Positions 46,017 to 57,618 of a DNA stretch of 64,000 bases are shown piece by piece. The DNA comes from Hysterium pulicare CBS 123377 (taxonomy: Eukaryota; Ascomycota; Dothideomycetes; Hysteriales; Hysteriaceae), in contig AJFK01000318.1 in the NCBI GenBank assembly GCA_000467715.1, positions 180,814-244,813 of the forward strand, given 5' to 3'. The position numbers and the translations under genes are program-made. The number at the start of each line of letters is the position of its first letter. The stretch's first letter is position 1. The notes under the pieces were generated by a model. The model was given only the letters and a program-made list of their open reading frames with translations, did no database searches and was not told the DNA's origin.

Positions 46017-47165
46017 TCACCCCTCAACCCTCTCAACATTCATACCTTCTCCAGTAATCCTAAACCCAAACCCATCCCCACCACCCACCTTCCAAACCTC
46101 GAACCGCCCCCTCGCCACAACCTCCCCTCTCTGCCCCTTCTCCACCAACGCCTCCTCAACGCTCATGGCTGCCGCGAAAGGAGCCACAGGTACTCTTCTC
46201 ACCGCCAGTCTCACTGTAGGAAAAGAAGCCCAAGCAGGAGGAAGATTCGAACGAATCGTCGATGCAGAAGAGAGGGCCCAGGTAGTTGCGATGACGGCGC
46301 AGGAGAAGGTGCGGGAGAGGGTGGTTAGATGCCGGACTAGGGTTGCGTAGGAGTCGTTGGTGGAGGAGGAAGCTTTTGATGAAGGTTCGGCGTTTGCGCG
46401 GATCTGCCAGAAGAAGGCGGATGCGCTGTCTAGGATTATAGAGTGGATGGGTCGATGGGTTGAGGTGTGTGCTTTTGTGTTGAAGAGGTAGGAGGGGAGA
46501 TGAGATAGTGTTGCGATGAGAGAGGCGTGGGATTGGGGACGGAAGATGTGGACGTGGGAGAGTGACAGAGTGATGAGGCTGCGGAGTGACTTTGTGGTTT
46601 CTTCGGGTGGTCCTGTGGTGGTTGATGTAGATTCTTTGAGCTTTGATGAGATGTAATGAGCCATCACCTCTACTAGTCTCTGCACATCGAAGCGACTGTC
46701 TGCGTCGAGCATAACGATGGCACTGTTCTTGCCATTCAAGTTCACGCCTTCGAAGGTTGGTGGTAGCACGGCGATTGCTGTGATATAGTGGAGTAAATGC
46801 GTCTTCCCTTCTCCAGGACCAGCAGACAGCAACTCGATGACAGTTCCTTTCGAAGCTCTCTTCTTTACCGTGCTACTTTGACCTGCTCTCTGCACAGGTC
46901 GTTCCCAAGGCTCTGTGTGTGGTTGAGGCAACGGTAGAGAAGGAGGTTCAATAACCGGCATCAAAGCATCTAATTCCGGAATACCAAAATGACGAGAAGG
47001 ACCCGAATGGCTGAAAGTCCGCAAAGTACTCAGAAGCTGCGTTGATCATCAGTTCTTATTCACAACGTTGTATATAAATCCATGCAATCTCCCCAAACTC
47101 ACTTCGTCCAACCCCTCGACCTCCACCTCACCTATCAATCCTCTCCCCAGCTCCTCCGCACTCAT
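46017..47165 (-). CDS. Rad51-paralogue-like recombination ATPase (possibly XRCC2/Rlp1 type)
   Basis: Two exons (47165-47103 and 47036-46017) give 360 residues. The protein starts MSAEELGRGLIGEVEVEGLD. Walker A is SAGPGEGKTHLLHY (about 93-106), preceded by GTVIELL as in RecA-type cores. A Walker B-like strand is HSIILDSASAFFW, and IVMLDADSRFDVQRLVEVM precedes it as in Rad51 paralogues. A late strand, SCAVIATTWALS, would match the motif 4 region. RecA-family paralogues of this kind help Rad51 filaments in homologous recombination. The assignment to XRCC2/Rlp1 rests on the short N-terminal region and overall layout and is tentative. It is divergent from som1, with 117 bp between start codons. 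Confidence 0.68.
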
Positions 47166-47282
47166 CCCGGGTGTACCTCAATCCTCAATCTCTTTGGTAT
47201 AGCTCTCAACATCACTCTCTCTTTCTCCAAGGAATCTCCTTGCGCCGAAGGCACAATCCGCAGTATATGCTCGCTACCTCAA

Positions 47283-47597
47283 ATGTCTCCGCCCGTCGAA
47301 GGATTCCACGCCTCGCAGCTGCCAGAAAAAGTACAGTATCTACCAGACGGCAAAAGGCGCAAGATACCGGTCGACCTCGAGAAATGCAAGTTGATGGAGA
47401 TGGTTCAGTATATGTGCAATGTAGTAGGCGATCGTAAGGATCGGAATGCGCGCGTACACTGCCAACCAGTGGTGAGGTACTTCCGGAGGTGAGGAGCTTG
47501 ATGCCGGGGTTTGGCGGGGTTGTGGCTGATATTCTACAGATGTGCTGATGGGTTGACCGTTGAAACAACTGTTTGGGAGGAATTGAAGGATCTATGA
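47283..47597 (+). CDS. SOM1: Mitochondrial inner membrane protease subunit Som1 homologue
   Basis: Two exons (47283-47488 and 47540-47597) give 87 residues. The protein matches the Som1 pattern: MSPPVEGFHASQLPEKVQYL, then DGKRRKIPVDLEKCKLMEMV, then conserved cysteines in YMCN, HCQPVVRYFRR and, across the intron, CADGLTVETTVWEE. Yeast Som1 is a small intermembrane-space protein needed for processing of some precursors by the Imp1/Imp2 protease. No presequence is visible, as expected for small twin-Cys intermembrane-space proteins. Confidence 0.88.
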
Positions 47598-47936
47598 GTC
47601 TGTGAGGTAGTGTGTTGACTACGGCGTGAGAGATGTTCTGGAGTTTTGTGATTTGCTCTTTTCTCTTTTTGGCATGACGGAATGCATGTAAGGTGTACAG
47701 GAGCGCAATAATAATCGCGACTTGGGTTTTGCTTCCGCTCTATATGAGAGCATACTATGATAGGTCTGTACAGTAATATCCATCTGCTTGACCAAGCTGA
47801 GTAAAAGGCCCAAGTCAAAACGCCTTGTAATGCTTCCCAAGTAGCCCGGATCAGTTACAGCTACTAACCAAAACGCCTCGCTGATTGCAAACCTCCCAAA
47901 TGAGCGCCACCATTTTATACAATAAGAGTGTCAAGT
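47598..47936. other. Intergenic between convergent genes
   Basis: 339 bp between the som1 and TAF8 stops. The two overlapping minus ORFs here (47534-47840) are not supported. Confidence 0.5.
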
Positions 47937-48983
47937 TTAAGAACCCCAATTCGCTGACTGTGCGGCCTTCCTCCAATATCTCCGATCGTAGTTCACCAAC
48001 ATAGCTCCTGCCGCTGTCTTCTCTTCATGCTGCTGTTTCTTTGTCTGCACTGGACTGTCGAACCCAAAATCGAACTCGTTAGCCTTGGCCATAGTCTCTC
48101 GCTCCTGCTCTTCCTGTTCTATCGACTCCATCGCTGCTGTCCACAACTCCTCGCTCTTCTGCCGCTGCCGACTGTGCCTTGATTTGCTCGCTCCCTTCTT
48201 CTGTACTCCACTCTTACTTGCAGCCATGAGCTTTCGCAACGCCTGCTCTGCTAATATACCCTCCTCCGTCGCTCGTTCTCGAATCTTTCGCGGGTCTTGC
48301 TCGCGCTCGGTGTACACAGGTGTTTCCTGCCATGTGTGCTTGCTTGGGAAGTTGGGGAAATGTTTAGGTATGTATTTTCGCGCTTCCTTCTCCTTCGCGC
48401 CCGATAATTCAGGACCAAGTAGACCCTCCAAATCTGGCGGTGGTGGTTCTTGCGGAGGTGGTTCGGGTATTGGTGGCTGGGTGAGGTTTGGTAGTATGGG
48501 TATGTCGAGCTGTTGGAGGAGTGAGGATGGCTTGATGCCTTGCTTTGCAAGCGCATGAATGAAGTCCTGTGGAATGGGTTCGTTGCGCCGACATGAGTTC
48601 ATGGACTGCTTGACTTGTGCCAGGAAATGTAACATGTCTAGGCTCTGCTGTTAACACGGGTTGGCAGCGAAATACCAGCGTTAGTCTAACATACACTCTT
48701 CTACTTCTGCCCTGAAAGCTTCCAATGCTGTAGGTTTGACACTGTCGAAGCCTGTAGCACTCAAGCTCAAGGCAATAGCGCGAACTAACTGGCTCTTGAA
48801 GAAGACTTCATCCTGGGGAGCTGTTATCGGGTCGACGTAGAAGGGCTGCTTGTGCTGAAGCCGGTGGTGATGCATTCTTCGACGCTTTCCGTCCGCATAA
48901 CCTCCTTCGTCGTTCTCTGGGTTGGGTCTCTTCATGCTTGCGCGTGGGTCTTGTGCGGTCTGTTGCGATTGAATCCCAGCCAT
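47937..48983 (-). CDS. TAF8: TFIID subunit TAF8
   Basis: Two exons (48983-48695 and 48637-47937) give 329 residues. The N-terminal histone fold (about 45-125) has VFFKSQLVRAIALSLSATGF and, across the intron, EEYMLHFLAQVKQSMNSCRR followed by PIPQDFIHALAKQGI. The TAF8 C-terminal motif is FPSKHTWQETPVYTEREQD with RKIRERATEEGILAEQALRK. TAF8 pairs with TAF10 in TFIID and supports RNA polymerase II initiation. The intron acceptor CCTAG restores EEYM; other acceptors give stops. The start MAGIQSQQT (48983) was preferred over an open frame upstream that runs through the promoter shared with cox9. Confidence 0.9.
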
Positions 48984-49306
48984 ATGAAGTGGAGGAGTTG
49001 AGAGACAGGTCTGTCGGCCCTGCGGGTGATGAAGGGGAATGTGGCGAGCTCGCACAATAGCTTGACAATAGGTGAGTAATAATGGTGTTTCGCGGGCATT
49101 CACCCTGCGAACGTGGAAGACATGGGCTCTGTCCCCCAGTGGGAGCTTTCGTCTTCGATGCGGCTCTGTTGCTAGCGTCTTGGCATACGGCATTTACCGG
49201 CAGCTTGTCGTTCTCACACCACCGACTCCATTCACACCTCTCCAAGCTATCCAACAACCCCGAAACCCACCACGACCTGCTCGTCCGTCCGACACACTCA
49301 TACACA
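48984..49306. promoter_or_regulatory. Divergent promoter of TAF8 and cox9
   Basis: 323 bp between the two start codons. ORFs crossing it on both strands are read as fortuitous. Confidence 0.6.
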
Positions 49307-49745
49307 ATGGCGATCAAACCTATTACGGGAGTATGTGAATCAATTGGCCCCAGATCTCTCAACGACGAGCTTGAAGCTAATCGGCTATTCCCACAGATGC
49401 TCCGTCGGAACGTTGTTCTCGATCTCTCAGTTGCTACCGGTCAGTAGCTCTCTAAATTATGCTCTATGCTCTTATTATACGGATCCGAAGGCTCTTCAGC
49501 TCGAGTAAGGGTCACTTAGCTGACGTTATCTCAGGTCTCGGATTAGCAGGCGGTTATGGCTTTTGGTACGGTACGTGAGATACTTCCTGGCCTGTCGGAG
49601 CCGACACTCCCTTCACCTCAACCCCATATTCGCTAGCTTACAGTAAAACTAAGGATACCATGTACCACACGTCCGCCACCGTGACGCCTTCTATCAGAAA
49701 ATCGAGGATGAACGAGCTGCTGCAATAGCACAAATTGGCAAATAG
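49307..49745 (+). CDS. COX9: Cytochrome c oxidase subunit VIIa (Cox9-type)
   Basis: Four small exons (49307-49330, 49397-49439, 49535-49570, 49654-49745) join in phase to 64 residues. The product starts MAIKPITGMLRRNVVLDLSV, has one membrane segment (LSVATGLGLAGGYGFWYGY) and ends with HVPHVRHRDAFYQKIEDERA, the pattern of the small nuclear-encoded subunit of complex IV in the mitochondrial inner membrane. No cleavable presequence is visible, as for yeast Cox9. Four exons in so short a gene is notable but each border has GT..AG and phase agrees. Confidence 0.92.
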
Positions 49746-50136
49746 GCGCATGCGACATTCTGAGACTGTGGCGGCAAGGATACTGCATAGAATTGGGAAA
49801 TGGCTGGAGGTCTGAACAGAAACTGTATCATAGGCTCCTAAGGGGATTTTCTCTGTTTTGTTACCCCTCATATCAAATTCAAGGCCAGACATTCTGCACC
49901 GAGCTTTGGGTACCAGTTTTGAATTATCGATTGTCAAATCTTACAATCGTTTGTAGTTCCGTTCGACTATGTGATTGAAAACTATCCTGAAATGGTACAG
50001 ATTAGTCTCTAACAATCAAGCCACGCCCATGTTTAGATGCTCTACACGATTATTCTAATTCATCAACGCCTCGTATGCCATATATCTATCCTCCAATCGT
50101 AATTATCATCATAAGAGCATAATCAATTCCTTCACA
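49746..50136. other. Intergenic between convergent genes
   Basis: AT-rich 3' flanks of cox9 and the AP-3 mu gene. Nothing else is seen. Confidence 0.6.
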
Positions 50137-51966
50137 TCAACACCGACTCTCTACCCCTTTCCTACTGACAGTCAAATACTTGACTCCCTTATAAGGCTGC
50201 ACACCTGCACCCAAGCCTTTACTCTTCTTCGTATCAATAACTAAGCTATCCACCTTGATCCCACTCGCCAACCATCCCTTAACCGAGAAACTGACTGTCG
50301 CACAGGATGGCATTAACACTTTGTTCACCTTGACTTTTCTCGCTTTCTGCTCCTGCTCAGTCTGCTGTCCACTTTTCCGATCCTTCGGTGTCTCGGCCTC
50401 CGACGCTTGGTAGCTGCTGCTTGTATCCTCATCATAATCGTACCTATTCTCCAGTCCAACCGGCCCACCTTCCAGTTCGTCGTGTTCGTCGGCGCCGATG
50501 ACAGACCCTCGAAGGGTGGCTTGTGCTCCGAAGGAGCCTCCGTGACTTGATGCCATTATGGCTGCTATTTCTCTTGAGTTGATACGCCATTCGATTCCTA
50601 TGTCGCCTGGTGCGTATGTGGCATCGCCCTTACTGACTCTGAGTTCGGCAATGTTCCGTACTGCAGCAGGGAGAGGGATATGTACTACAATCTCCTCGAT
50701 CGTTGGATGTGCGGTTGTGCCTGTAGCTGTAAATGCTGACGTAGACCTGGCACCGAGACCTGCCGAACGGGGGAATGCAGATGAGGTTGCTGAGGTTGGC
50801 GCGCTACCGGTGTTCTTAAAGCGAGAAGATATTGTTAATCTGACTTCAAATTCTGAGCCTGTTGGGCCTAGGGATGTGCGCACTTCAGCTGTTGCAGGTA
50901 AGTTGAGTTGAGGTGTCGCTGACTTTTTGCTGTTTGTCGAGAAAGATGTGAGGTAGTCTCCTCCTAGTAAGTCCACTTCGTAGCCGGCGAGAACGAAGCG
51001 GCCATCTGGTGGGACAAAAGATAATTCACCCGGCTTTTCTTTCCATCTGGCCAGTCGCACGCAGGGGTGGAAGACGGGCAGTGAGACTGTATTGTTGATA
51101 CCACCAGGCGCATTGAGAAACAGTAATAGGTCGGGAACGCCGGAAACCTTTGCTGTAAATGCAATTGTACCATTGACTAGAGCACTCAGAGGACGACCAG
51201 AGGGTGCAAGGGTGATATTCAACGTCTCGACGATGTCGACGTATAACTCATTCGAAGTATGACGGACGTTTGCACGACGCCATGGGACGGGTGATGCTGT
51301 GTTAGAGTTTGGTCTGGCGAGTTGTGGGCGTGATATTGAAAAGGGGGTATTCGTCGAGGCGGTAACTGAAGGAGTAGAACTGTTGCGCATTAGTCATTTG
51401 CTCTGTTCGAAGATAATCATTGCTCCTAAAGAGCAGTTGAGACATTGCTATACCTAGGTAGCCCAACGCCTCCAAGTAGTTTCCCCATCCATGACGGTGC
51501 CTCCACTACATCTCTCAACGCATTCGGTTCTGTGTTCGACACCAGCCCTCCATCGCACATTTCGCTGAGCAACTGAGCAACAACATCGTATGAACTTTCG
51601 ATTTTACTCGCCAACAGCGGTGATCCCAAGAAATCTTCCAGAGCATCTGCTACCCTGTGGAGAAATTCTAGAGCCAGTAGAGGTTCAGAGTCGTTCGAGG
51701 AAGGCGAGAGGAACAATAATTGGTCTTGAATTATGGAATAGAGGATTGTAGGCGGGTTGGTATTGGGAAGGTATATCAAGGATGGTCGCGGAGACGGATG
51801 TGAGAGGTATAGAGGTAGCAGCACGCTGGCTGGAGGCGGTCGTGCTTTGTATACATGTTCGAGTAATGCTGTGCTTTTTAGGGTGTAAGTTGCGAACAGA
51901 GAGGGGCTATTCGAGGGGAGTTTACTTGTGTTCATCGAATATGTATAGGGCTTCTATGCCACTCAT
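50137..51966 (-). CDS. APM3: AP-3 adaptor complex subunit mu
   Basis: Three exons (51966-51926, 51873-51454, 51379-50137) join in phase to 567 residues. It starts MSGIEALYIFDEHNTALLEH, the conserved AP-3 mu opening, followed by the longin-like domain (to about 155). The mu-homology domain covers about 190-567 and includes ELYVDIVETLNITLAPSGR, GVPDLLLFLN, VRLARWKEKPGELSFVPPDG and IEWRINSREIAAIMASSHGG. AP-3 carries cargo from Golgi or endosomes to the vacuole. A Gln/Glu/Lys-rich insert (near 460-500) breaks the C-terminal domain before GIKVDSLVIDTKKSKGLGAG and PYKGVKYLTVS. Confidence 0.93.
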
Positions 51967-52902
51967 GATGCTTTAAATCACTGGTCAGCCCCATATGTAT
52001 CCTGTATATCAAGGATTCCAGAGTTGCCGGCGTTTATTGTAAAGACGACGGTGGAGCTATGTAGGTCCCCGCGATGCATCGCTAAAACTTTCCTCGGCGA
52101 GCATCATCATCTTTCAGGAAGACTCTTGGTGATACCTTCAACAACCTTTGCTTTGACTGAACCATGCACAATTATGGTCCCAATGCTATCAGTCCATTCA
52201 GGTTCTCTTGTAGCTGTTCTAGAGATACGCTTTTCATCGACCCTGGGCTACGGTAAAATCCCCACCGCCACAAGTATAGAGGCCTTCGGGAATACATAAT
52301 CTTCCTTCGTAAATGATTCTCTAGTCCCAGATGCTGCTGAACTGTGACACTCAACATTTCGTTTGTATGAGAATTTCAAAAAAGTTGGCGACTTGCAATA
52401 ATCTAGGGGTGGGCGTCGGGACTGCAGCAAACGCGCTGAAGCCACTTTCACTTTCTTCTAGAGATGCAACCATTTGTTGCACCTTTTCTTCAATTCCCTT
52501 TTGTGCTGTGAAAAGCAGGCCTCTCAATTTTCTTCAACGACCCACCTTTCACGAGACACTTCTACCATCCTTTCCGTTCATCGTCAACATCGAGGCATTC
52601 TTCTTTATACTCCTTCACGCGACTACAACTTTCACAGCGCGAAGCAAACGAACAACAAGAGTCCTTTAGCCCAACGTAAACAACACAACTCCCAGTTCGA
52701 CACGCGCTTCATCACCAAACACGATCATCACAATCCAACGTGCAATATCTGTTGCTTGTGCTCCTCTTCTCCAGCTACATACAGGGCTCTATCACCTTCT
52801 TGAGAAGTAACTGTAGCTATTTCCCCTCTCCGTCATTTACTGCAGCTGTCTAATTCGATGTAGATAGAGTCGGTTGTCTTACCTCGCACCAATCTTGCAA
52901 TC
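51967..52902. other. Intergenic, divergent
   Basis: This is promoter DNA of the AP-3 mu gene and of the orphan gene at 52903. CT-rich stretches at 52.55-52.9 kb look like a leader. No other gene. Confidence 0.5.
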
Positions 52903-53528
52903 ATGGGTTCCGCAAACGACGTACACATTATCCAGCGTCTCTCCTATAGCGACAATGAAAACAACTCCGAACCAAGTCTGGGCCTCATCAGAGCTCAACG
53001 ACGCTTCCTGAAATGGTCTATCGCGTCGCCCAGCACCCCTATGACCCCATTCATCGCCACCAAACTCACAATGTGGATTACTCAGCCGGAATTCAACAAA
53101 CACAACGTTCGCGAGGTTGATGTCGCGCCACCATACCCATCAGTCCAGGAGGCGATCCGTCTGTGCTACTACATGCGGCAGTTCAACTACAATACTTACG
53201 TGCGTCTGGTCCCTGAGCGCCAGGAAGTCTGGTATATGATAGCAGATCCCTTGAGGAGCTCTGCAGACCACGTATATCTTATCCAGAATTGGATCACTGG
53301 AGGGATGTACGACAGAATGCAGACAAGTCTATGGAGAAGAATAGCCCAAGGTGCAACGGCTGAGGGGGTGACTATGGAGCGACTCCGGCGCTCAGCGGAA
53401 CGACGAAGGTATGTCTGATTCATGGTACAGTAGAAAACAGCACTAACAAAACTAATATATTCGTGCCTAGATGGGATATGTCTCCTTCTGGCAATACTAC
53501 TAGAGAGACCTCTAGAGAGAGGGAGTAA
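52903..53528 (+). CDS. Orphan hypothetical protein (187 residues)
   Basis: Two exons (52903-53408 and 53471-53528) joined at GTATGT..CCTAG give 187 residues. The sequence is compact and mixed, with aromatic-rich stretches such as AIRLCYYMRQFNYNTYVRLV and ADHVYLIQNWITGGMYDRMQ and a basic C-terminal helix (MERLRRSAERRR) that ends in SGNTTRETSRERE. There is no signal peptide or membrane segment and I recognise no family. Codon use is like that of neighbouring genes, so it is probably real. Confidence 0.6.
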
Positions 53529-53949
53529 GGGACAGGCTCGGGTCTGGATACTGTGGCTGGAGCAGCTGGTAGCTGGTAGCATGTGTAAGAAAAGTGAATC
53601 AATTGAATCCTGGATTGGCATGGCTGGGAAAATGCCTTTTTGCTTTTGTATTATAATTCTAAATGTCCAGAATCCACAGTATTGTCAAAAGTCTCTTTTA
53701 GACTGTGAAGCTGCTGCGTGAAGATAGATTAACCTACGCGTAACGCATCAAATCCAGTTCACAGCCAGACGCCTTACTTTACTTTGTTTATTCCTTCAAC
53801 TCTAGATTTACCTAGTAGGTAAATAAGCTAGATGAATATTAAGCCTAAAGGCTCTCTACCTTAAGTTAGCCTACCTCCATTCTCTTCCTCCATCCTCCTC
53901 CCACGCTTGCAACCTTCTCCCATCTCCCCATCCCAAACCACCTCTAGCC
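53529..53949. other. Intergenic between convergent genes
   Basis: AT-rich DNA with short palindromic CCTAGTAGG-like motifs near 53812. No gene seen. Confidence 0.55.
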
Positions 53950-54804
53950 TCACTCCGGATATACCATCTTCCTCGACACACCCCCATCAATCACAATCTC
54001 CTCTCCAGTTACAAACCCCGACTCCACCAAAAACTCTACGGCCCTCGCAACATCCTCCACCCGCCCCACACGTCCAGCTGGATGCCACTGCATATCCTGA
54101 CTCGCCAATCCATCTTCCCATTTCGTCCCATTAGCATCGGCCTCCTTATTCTCATTCTCAACATGGATCCATCCAGGAACAATCGCATTAACCCTGATCC
54201 CGTACTTATGCCCCAAGCTGACAGCCATCGATTGCGTTAAACCCAGTATACCAGCTTTGACAGCTGAATAAGCCTCGTGGTTATCTTCTGCTTGTTTCGC
54301 GCGCGTGGATGAGATGTTGATGATACACCCTGGAGGCCTTCTTGTGTGGTCATATGAGTCAAGTAAGGGAACGCAAAGCCGAGAGAGGAGAAAAGGTGCT
54401 GTCAGCCCAACGGCTATTTTCTCATCCCACTCCTTCATAATTCCCTCGTCTTCACCATCATCCATCCCTCGTCCCTCCGCCCAAATATGCGGCGTAGCCA
54501 TAGCATTGTTGATCAGAACATCTAACCTCTCCTCACAGAAATCCTTGATCTCTCGCACTGCCTCCTTGATCATGGCTCGATCCCTAAGATCCACAACTTT
54601 GCCTTTGAAGGGGCTTGAGGATACGGTCTTGGTCTCTGAGAATGGCGTCCAGGTTGAAGCGCTGGTAAGTGTTGAAGTCAGTTCTTGGGCATTGGAATCC
54701 AGGAGGAAGACGCGGTGACCTTTGGAGAGAAGGATGCGGGTTAGGCCTCGACCTATGCCGCGGGCGGCGCCTGTTATAAGGAAGTTTAGGGGTTTTGATG
54801 ACAT
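53950..54804 (-). CDS. Short-chain dehydrogenase/reductase (SDR)
   Basis: This single exon of 284 residues has a classical SDR layout: the NAD(P)-binding TGAARGIG at 11-18, the adenine-binding DLRD, LDVLINNA, the catalytic Ser in INISSTRA and Tyr/Lys in YSAVKAG, then IRVNAIVPGWIHVE and a C-terminal GEEIVIDGGVSRKMV. Length and motifs are intact, so an active oxidoreductase is expected. Substrate unknown; it lies head-to-tail with the laccase gene (501 bp) but no shared pathway is evident. Confidence 0.92.
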   Translation of the reverse strand: MSSKPLNFLITGAARGIGRGLTRILLSKGHRVFLLDSNAQELTSTLTSASTWTPFSETKTVSSSPFKGKVVDLRDRAMIKEAVREIKDFCEERLDVLINNAMATPHIWAEGRGMDDGEDEGIMKEWDEKIAVGLTAPFLLSRLCVPLLDSYDHTRRPPGCIINISSTRAKQAEDNHEAYSAVKAGILGLTQSMAVSLGHKYGIRVNAIVPGWIHVENENKEADANGTKWEDGLASQDMQWHPAGRVGRVEDVARAVEFLVESGFVTGEEIVIDGGVSRKMVYPE

Positions 54805-55305
54805 TTAAGTAAGAGCCTACGAAACTGATTGAGGAATAAGGAGACAAGAAGGATATTCTAGCTGGATGTCAATGATTTGCTACGAATTTGCGAGAATGAA
54901 ATGGTATTCGGGAGATGACGGTACTTGAATAGTGTGTGACCGCGCAACCTTTTTAGAAAGCTGGTATAATCAGAAATTGGAAAGAACATCAAATCTAATA
55001 GAAGGGTAGAGATCAAATGGTGAGGGATCAAAATTAGTTTCTTATGTTCATTTCACAATGCTTTAAGACTTGACATTACCCGAAGGAATTACGTCAAGAG
55101 AGTCACGTGAATTCTGTCATCCCGTGACTATTGAAACACCTTATGAGAAAGGGGTTCTCAAAAATTTTGGGCTTCCCTAGCTATGCAAGCCCTCTTTAGT
55201 GGCTGATTAGATATTACAGCGCTTCCCAATTGCCAGTATATGTACATACGAAGTACGTTGAACGACATGCTATTTCCATATCCAGATCCTCATTCTCAAC
55301 CCCTT
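54805..55305. other. Intergenic: SDR promoter and laccase 3' flank
   Basis: No gene seen. Confidence 0.6.
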
Positions 55306-57618
55306 TTACAAACCGGAATCGATCTGATCGGGAGGGTTACCGCTGGTATAAGCATCCCAAGCAGTGCATCCTTCAATAATGTCCAGAGGAATAGTCTCTT
55401 TCTCGATAACATCCGGGTTCTCTAAGATGTTAACGTAAAGACCGCCGGAAACGTGCCTATGAGAGAAATATGTCAGTCAAAGCATTCAGAAAGTGAATTG
55501 GTCATATGCTTACCAGGCCAGATGGCAATGAAGCGGGAAGACACCTGCATTGTCTTGTTCAAATTCGAGGACCATATATGACGGAGTGTCAGCGTCTGGG
55601 GAATTTTGAAGGATTTGGACGTCTCGGCGGGCCGGATTCTCAGGATTCGTGATTGTACCGTCCCACTCTCCAAAGCCCTCAGCAAGGACCCAGAAGTTGT
55701 GGCCGTGAAGATGCATAGGGTGGCCTCCGATCACACCGTGATTGACGAGGTGGATTCGGACGGAGCTGTTTGAGCCGAAGTCATAGACATTCCATTCTGG
55801 CTCGAACGTTCGGTTACCTTGATTGACCTTCAGAAGAACTGGATCGTTGTAGTCGCCGCGGAAGCTACTGTTGTTCATGAACCAGATGAAGTTGGTTCCG
55901 TTTGAACCGAAGGTGATGTCGATGCGCTCGGTAACAGCTGGCTCAGGTGGTGTCATCTTGCACAACGGGATGGTCTGGTTCAGAGGATCATTCTTGCAAA
56001 TGGCGAGTTGATCTGCGGTTACATCGGATGTAGTGGTTGGCACAGAAGTGGTATCGGCATCCTCGTAGTACACGACGGCAACAGCATTAGGGGAAACGCC
56101 ATCATTAAGAGTGCAGAGGTTAGTACCGAGCTGGGAACGCATCCAGAAAACATCACTGGGATTTCCAGTGGCTTCAACCTATAACTTTTTAGAACGCTAT
56201 AATAGAGCGAAGAGCGGTGATGCTTACAATGACATCTGCACGCTGTCCGATGCCGAGGGTGACAACATTGGTGGTGTAGGGTTCAATTGGAACATAATCG
56301 TTCGCAATAATAGTCAAGGTATGGTTGTCAATGCTGAATTTCTGTGTGCCTTCGGCGCCCATGTTGATCAGTCGTAGAAGATGCTTCTTGCCAGATTCGA
56401 ATTTGAACTTGGCAAGCCCTGCGTTTGGTGTGCAGGGCAATGTAGTGTTCGCACAAGGGTAATTCATCTTTCCATTGATTAAGTTGTTGTTTGATGGAGG
56501 GAAGTTGCCTTGCATGGTTTGGTTGACCAATGTGAAGTAATCCTGGTGGAACCAGTCCTCAAGAATAATAGGACCAATGTCAATGTCATATTCGGCGTGC
56601 TTGGGACCATAGATGACCATAGGGCCGTGAGCACCACCTGAATATTGCGCACTGTAGTGCGAATGGTACCATGAGGATCCGTCTAGAAGACGTTAGAAAA
56701 GTATTCAAAACCGGACGAATTTGACTCACACTGATCAGCTCGGAAGAGCATGTCCAGACTTCCTCCTTGGGGAGTAATTGGGCATTGGCCGGCAGCTGGC
56801 ACGCCATCATACCAAGTAGTGTTCTTTTGAAGTAAACCGTGGGCATGGATTGTAGTACCCTCGTCGGTTAGGTCATTAGTAACCTTCATCAAGATCCAGT
56901 CACCCCAGTTGGCCTCGACTAGTGGACCGGGGAATTGTCCGTTGATGGTCAATCCATTTCTTGTAACACCATCTGGTGCGATGGTTTGGTAAGCAACATG
57001 GAGATCGTATGTTCGCGTGACACCTGTGTCTGGCATCGTCGGGCAAGCACTCTTCGTGGCGGACGACGTTGCGGACTTCGTTGCATTTGCGGAGGGTGTG
57101 TAAGATACGGAGGCCAACGTCGCAGTAGGGAGAGAGATTGTCAGGCCAGTCGACTCGTGGCCTGGTAACCCAGTGATAGGGAAATGAGGGCATGAAATTT
57201 CACCCCATGGGGAGTTGCCATTTTGTGCACCTTTCGGCAAACCTGGAACTAAAGAGCTTACGCCCTTTGGAATCCAACCAGGAGCATTGTAACCACCAGC
57301 ACCAGGTCCTCCATATGGAAAAGGAGGGGTCGGCTTCGGCCCAGCGGTCGTTTCCCCCTTAGATGGCTTTCCAGGCCATGAGAAAGGCAGCGGAGAATGA
57401 TCGTACGGGTTGTCGTAAGGTCCATTTGGGTTGTACGAGGATGTTGGTTTTGAAGTAGCCAATGTTGCCAAAGAGTCGGTGCATGGGCACACCGTGACGG
57501 TCTTATAAATTATGCTTGTTCTGGTAGAATTGTGATATGTAGGAAACCCCGTTGAAGCATATTGGACGGCAGACGTGACAGTCACTGCCGCATTGACATA
57601 AGGAGCGGTAGCTACCAT
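55306..57618 (-). CDS. Multicopper oxidase, ascomycete laccase with long N-terminal extension
   Basis: Four exons (57618-56730, 56682-56228, 56178-55514, 55456-55306) join in phase to 719 residues. Copper motifs are HAHG (258-261), WYHSHYSAQY, HPMHLHGHNF and HCHLAWHVSGG, so all four copper sites look intact; it should oxidise phenols with O2. The protein ends in IDSGL, matching the DSGL end of mature ascolaccases that plugs the trinuclear site, without the usual extra tail. The first 190 residues are unusual: Ser/Thr/Pro-rich with TVTVCPCTD and Pro/Gly runs, as in fungal cell-wall proteins. No signal peptide is seen after the ATG at 57618; a missing 5' exon is likely. A hydrophobic stretch without ATG is encoded just upstream (about 57654-57705). 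Confidence 0.9.
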
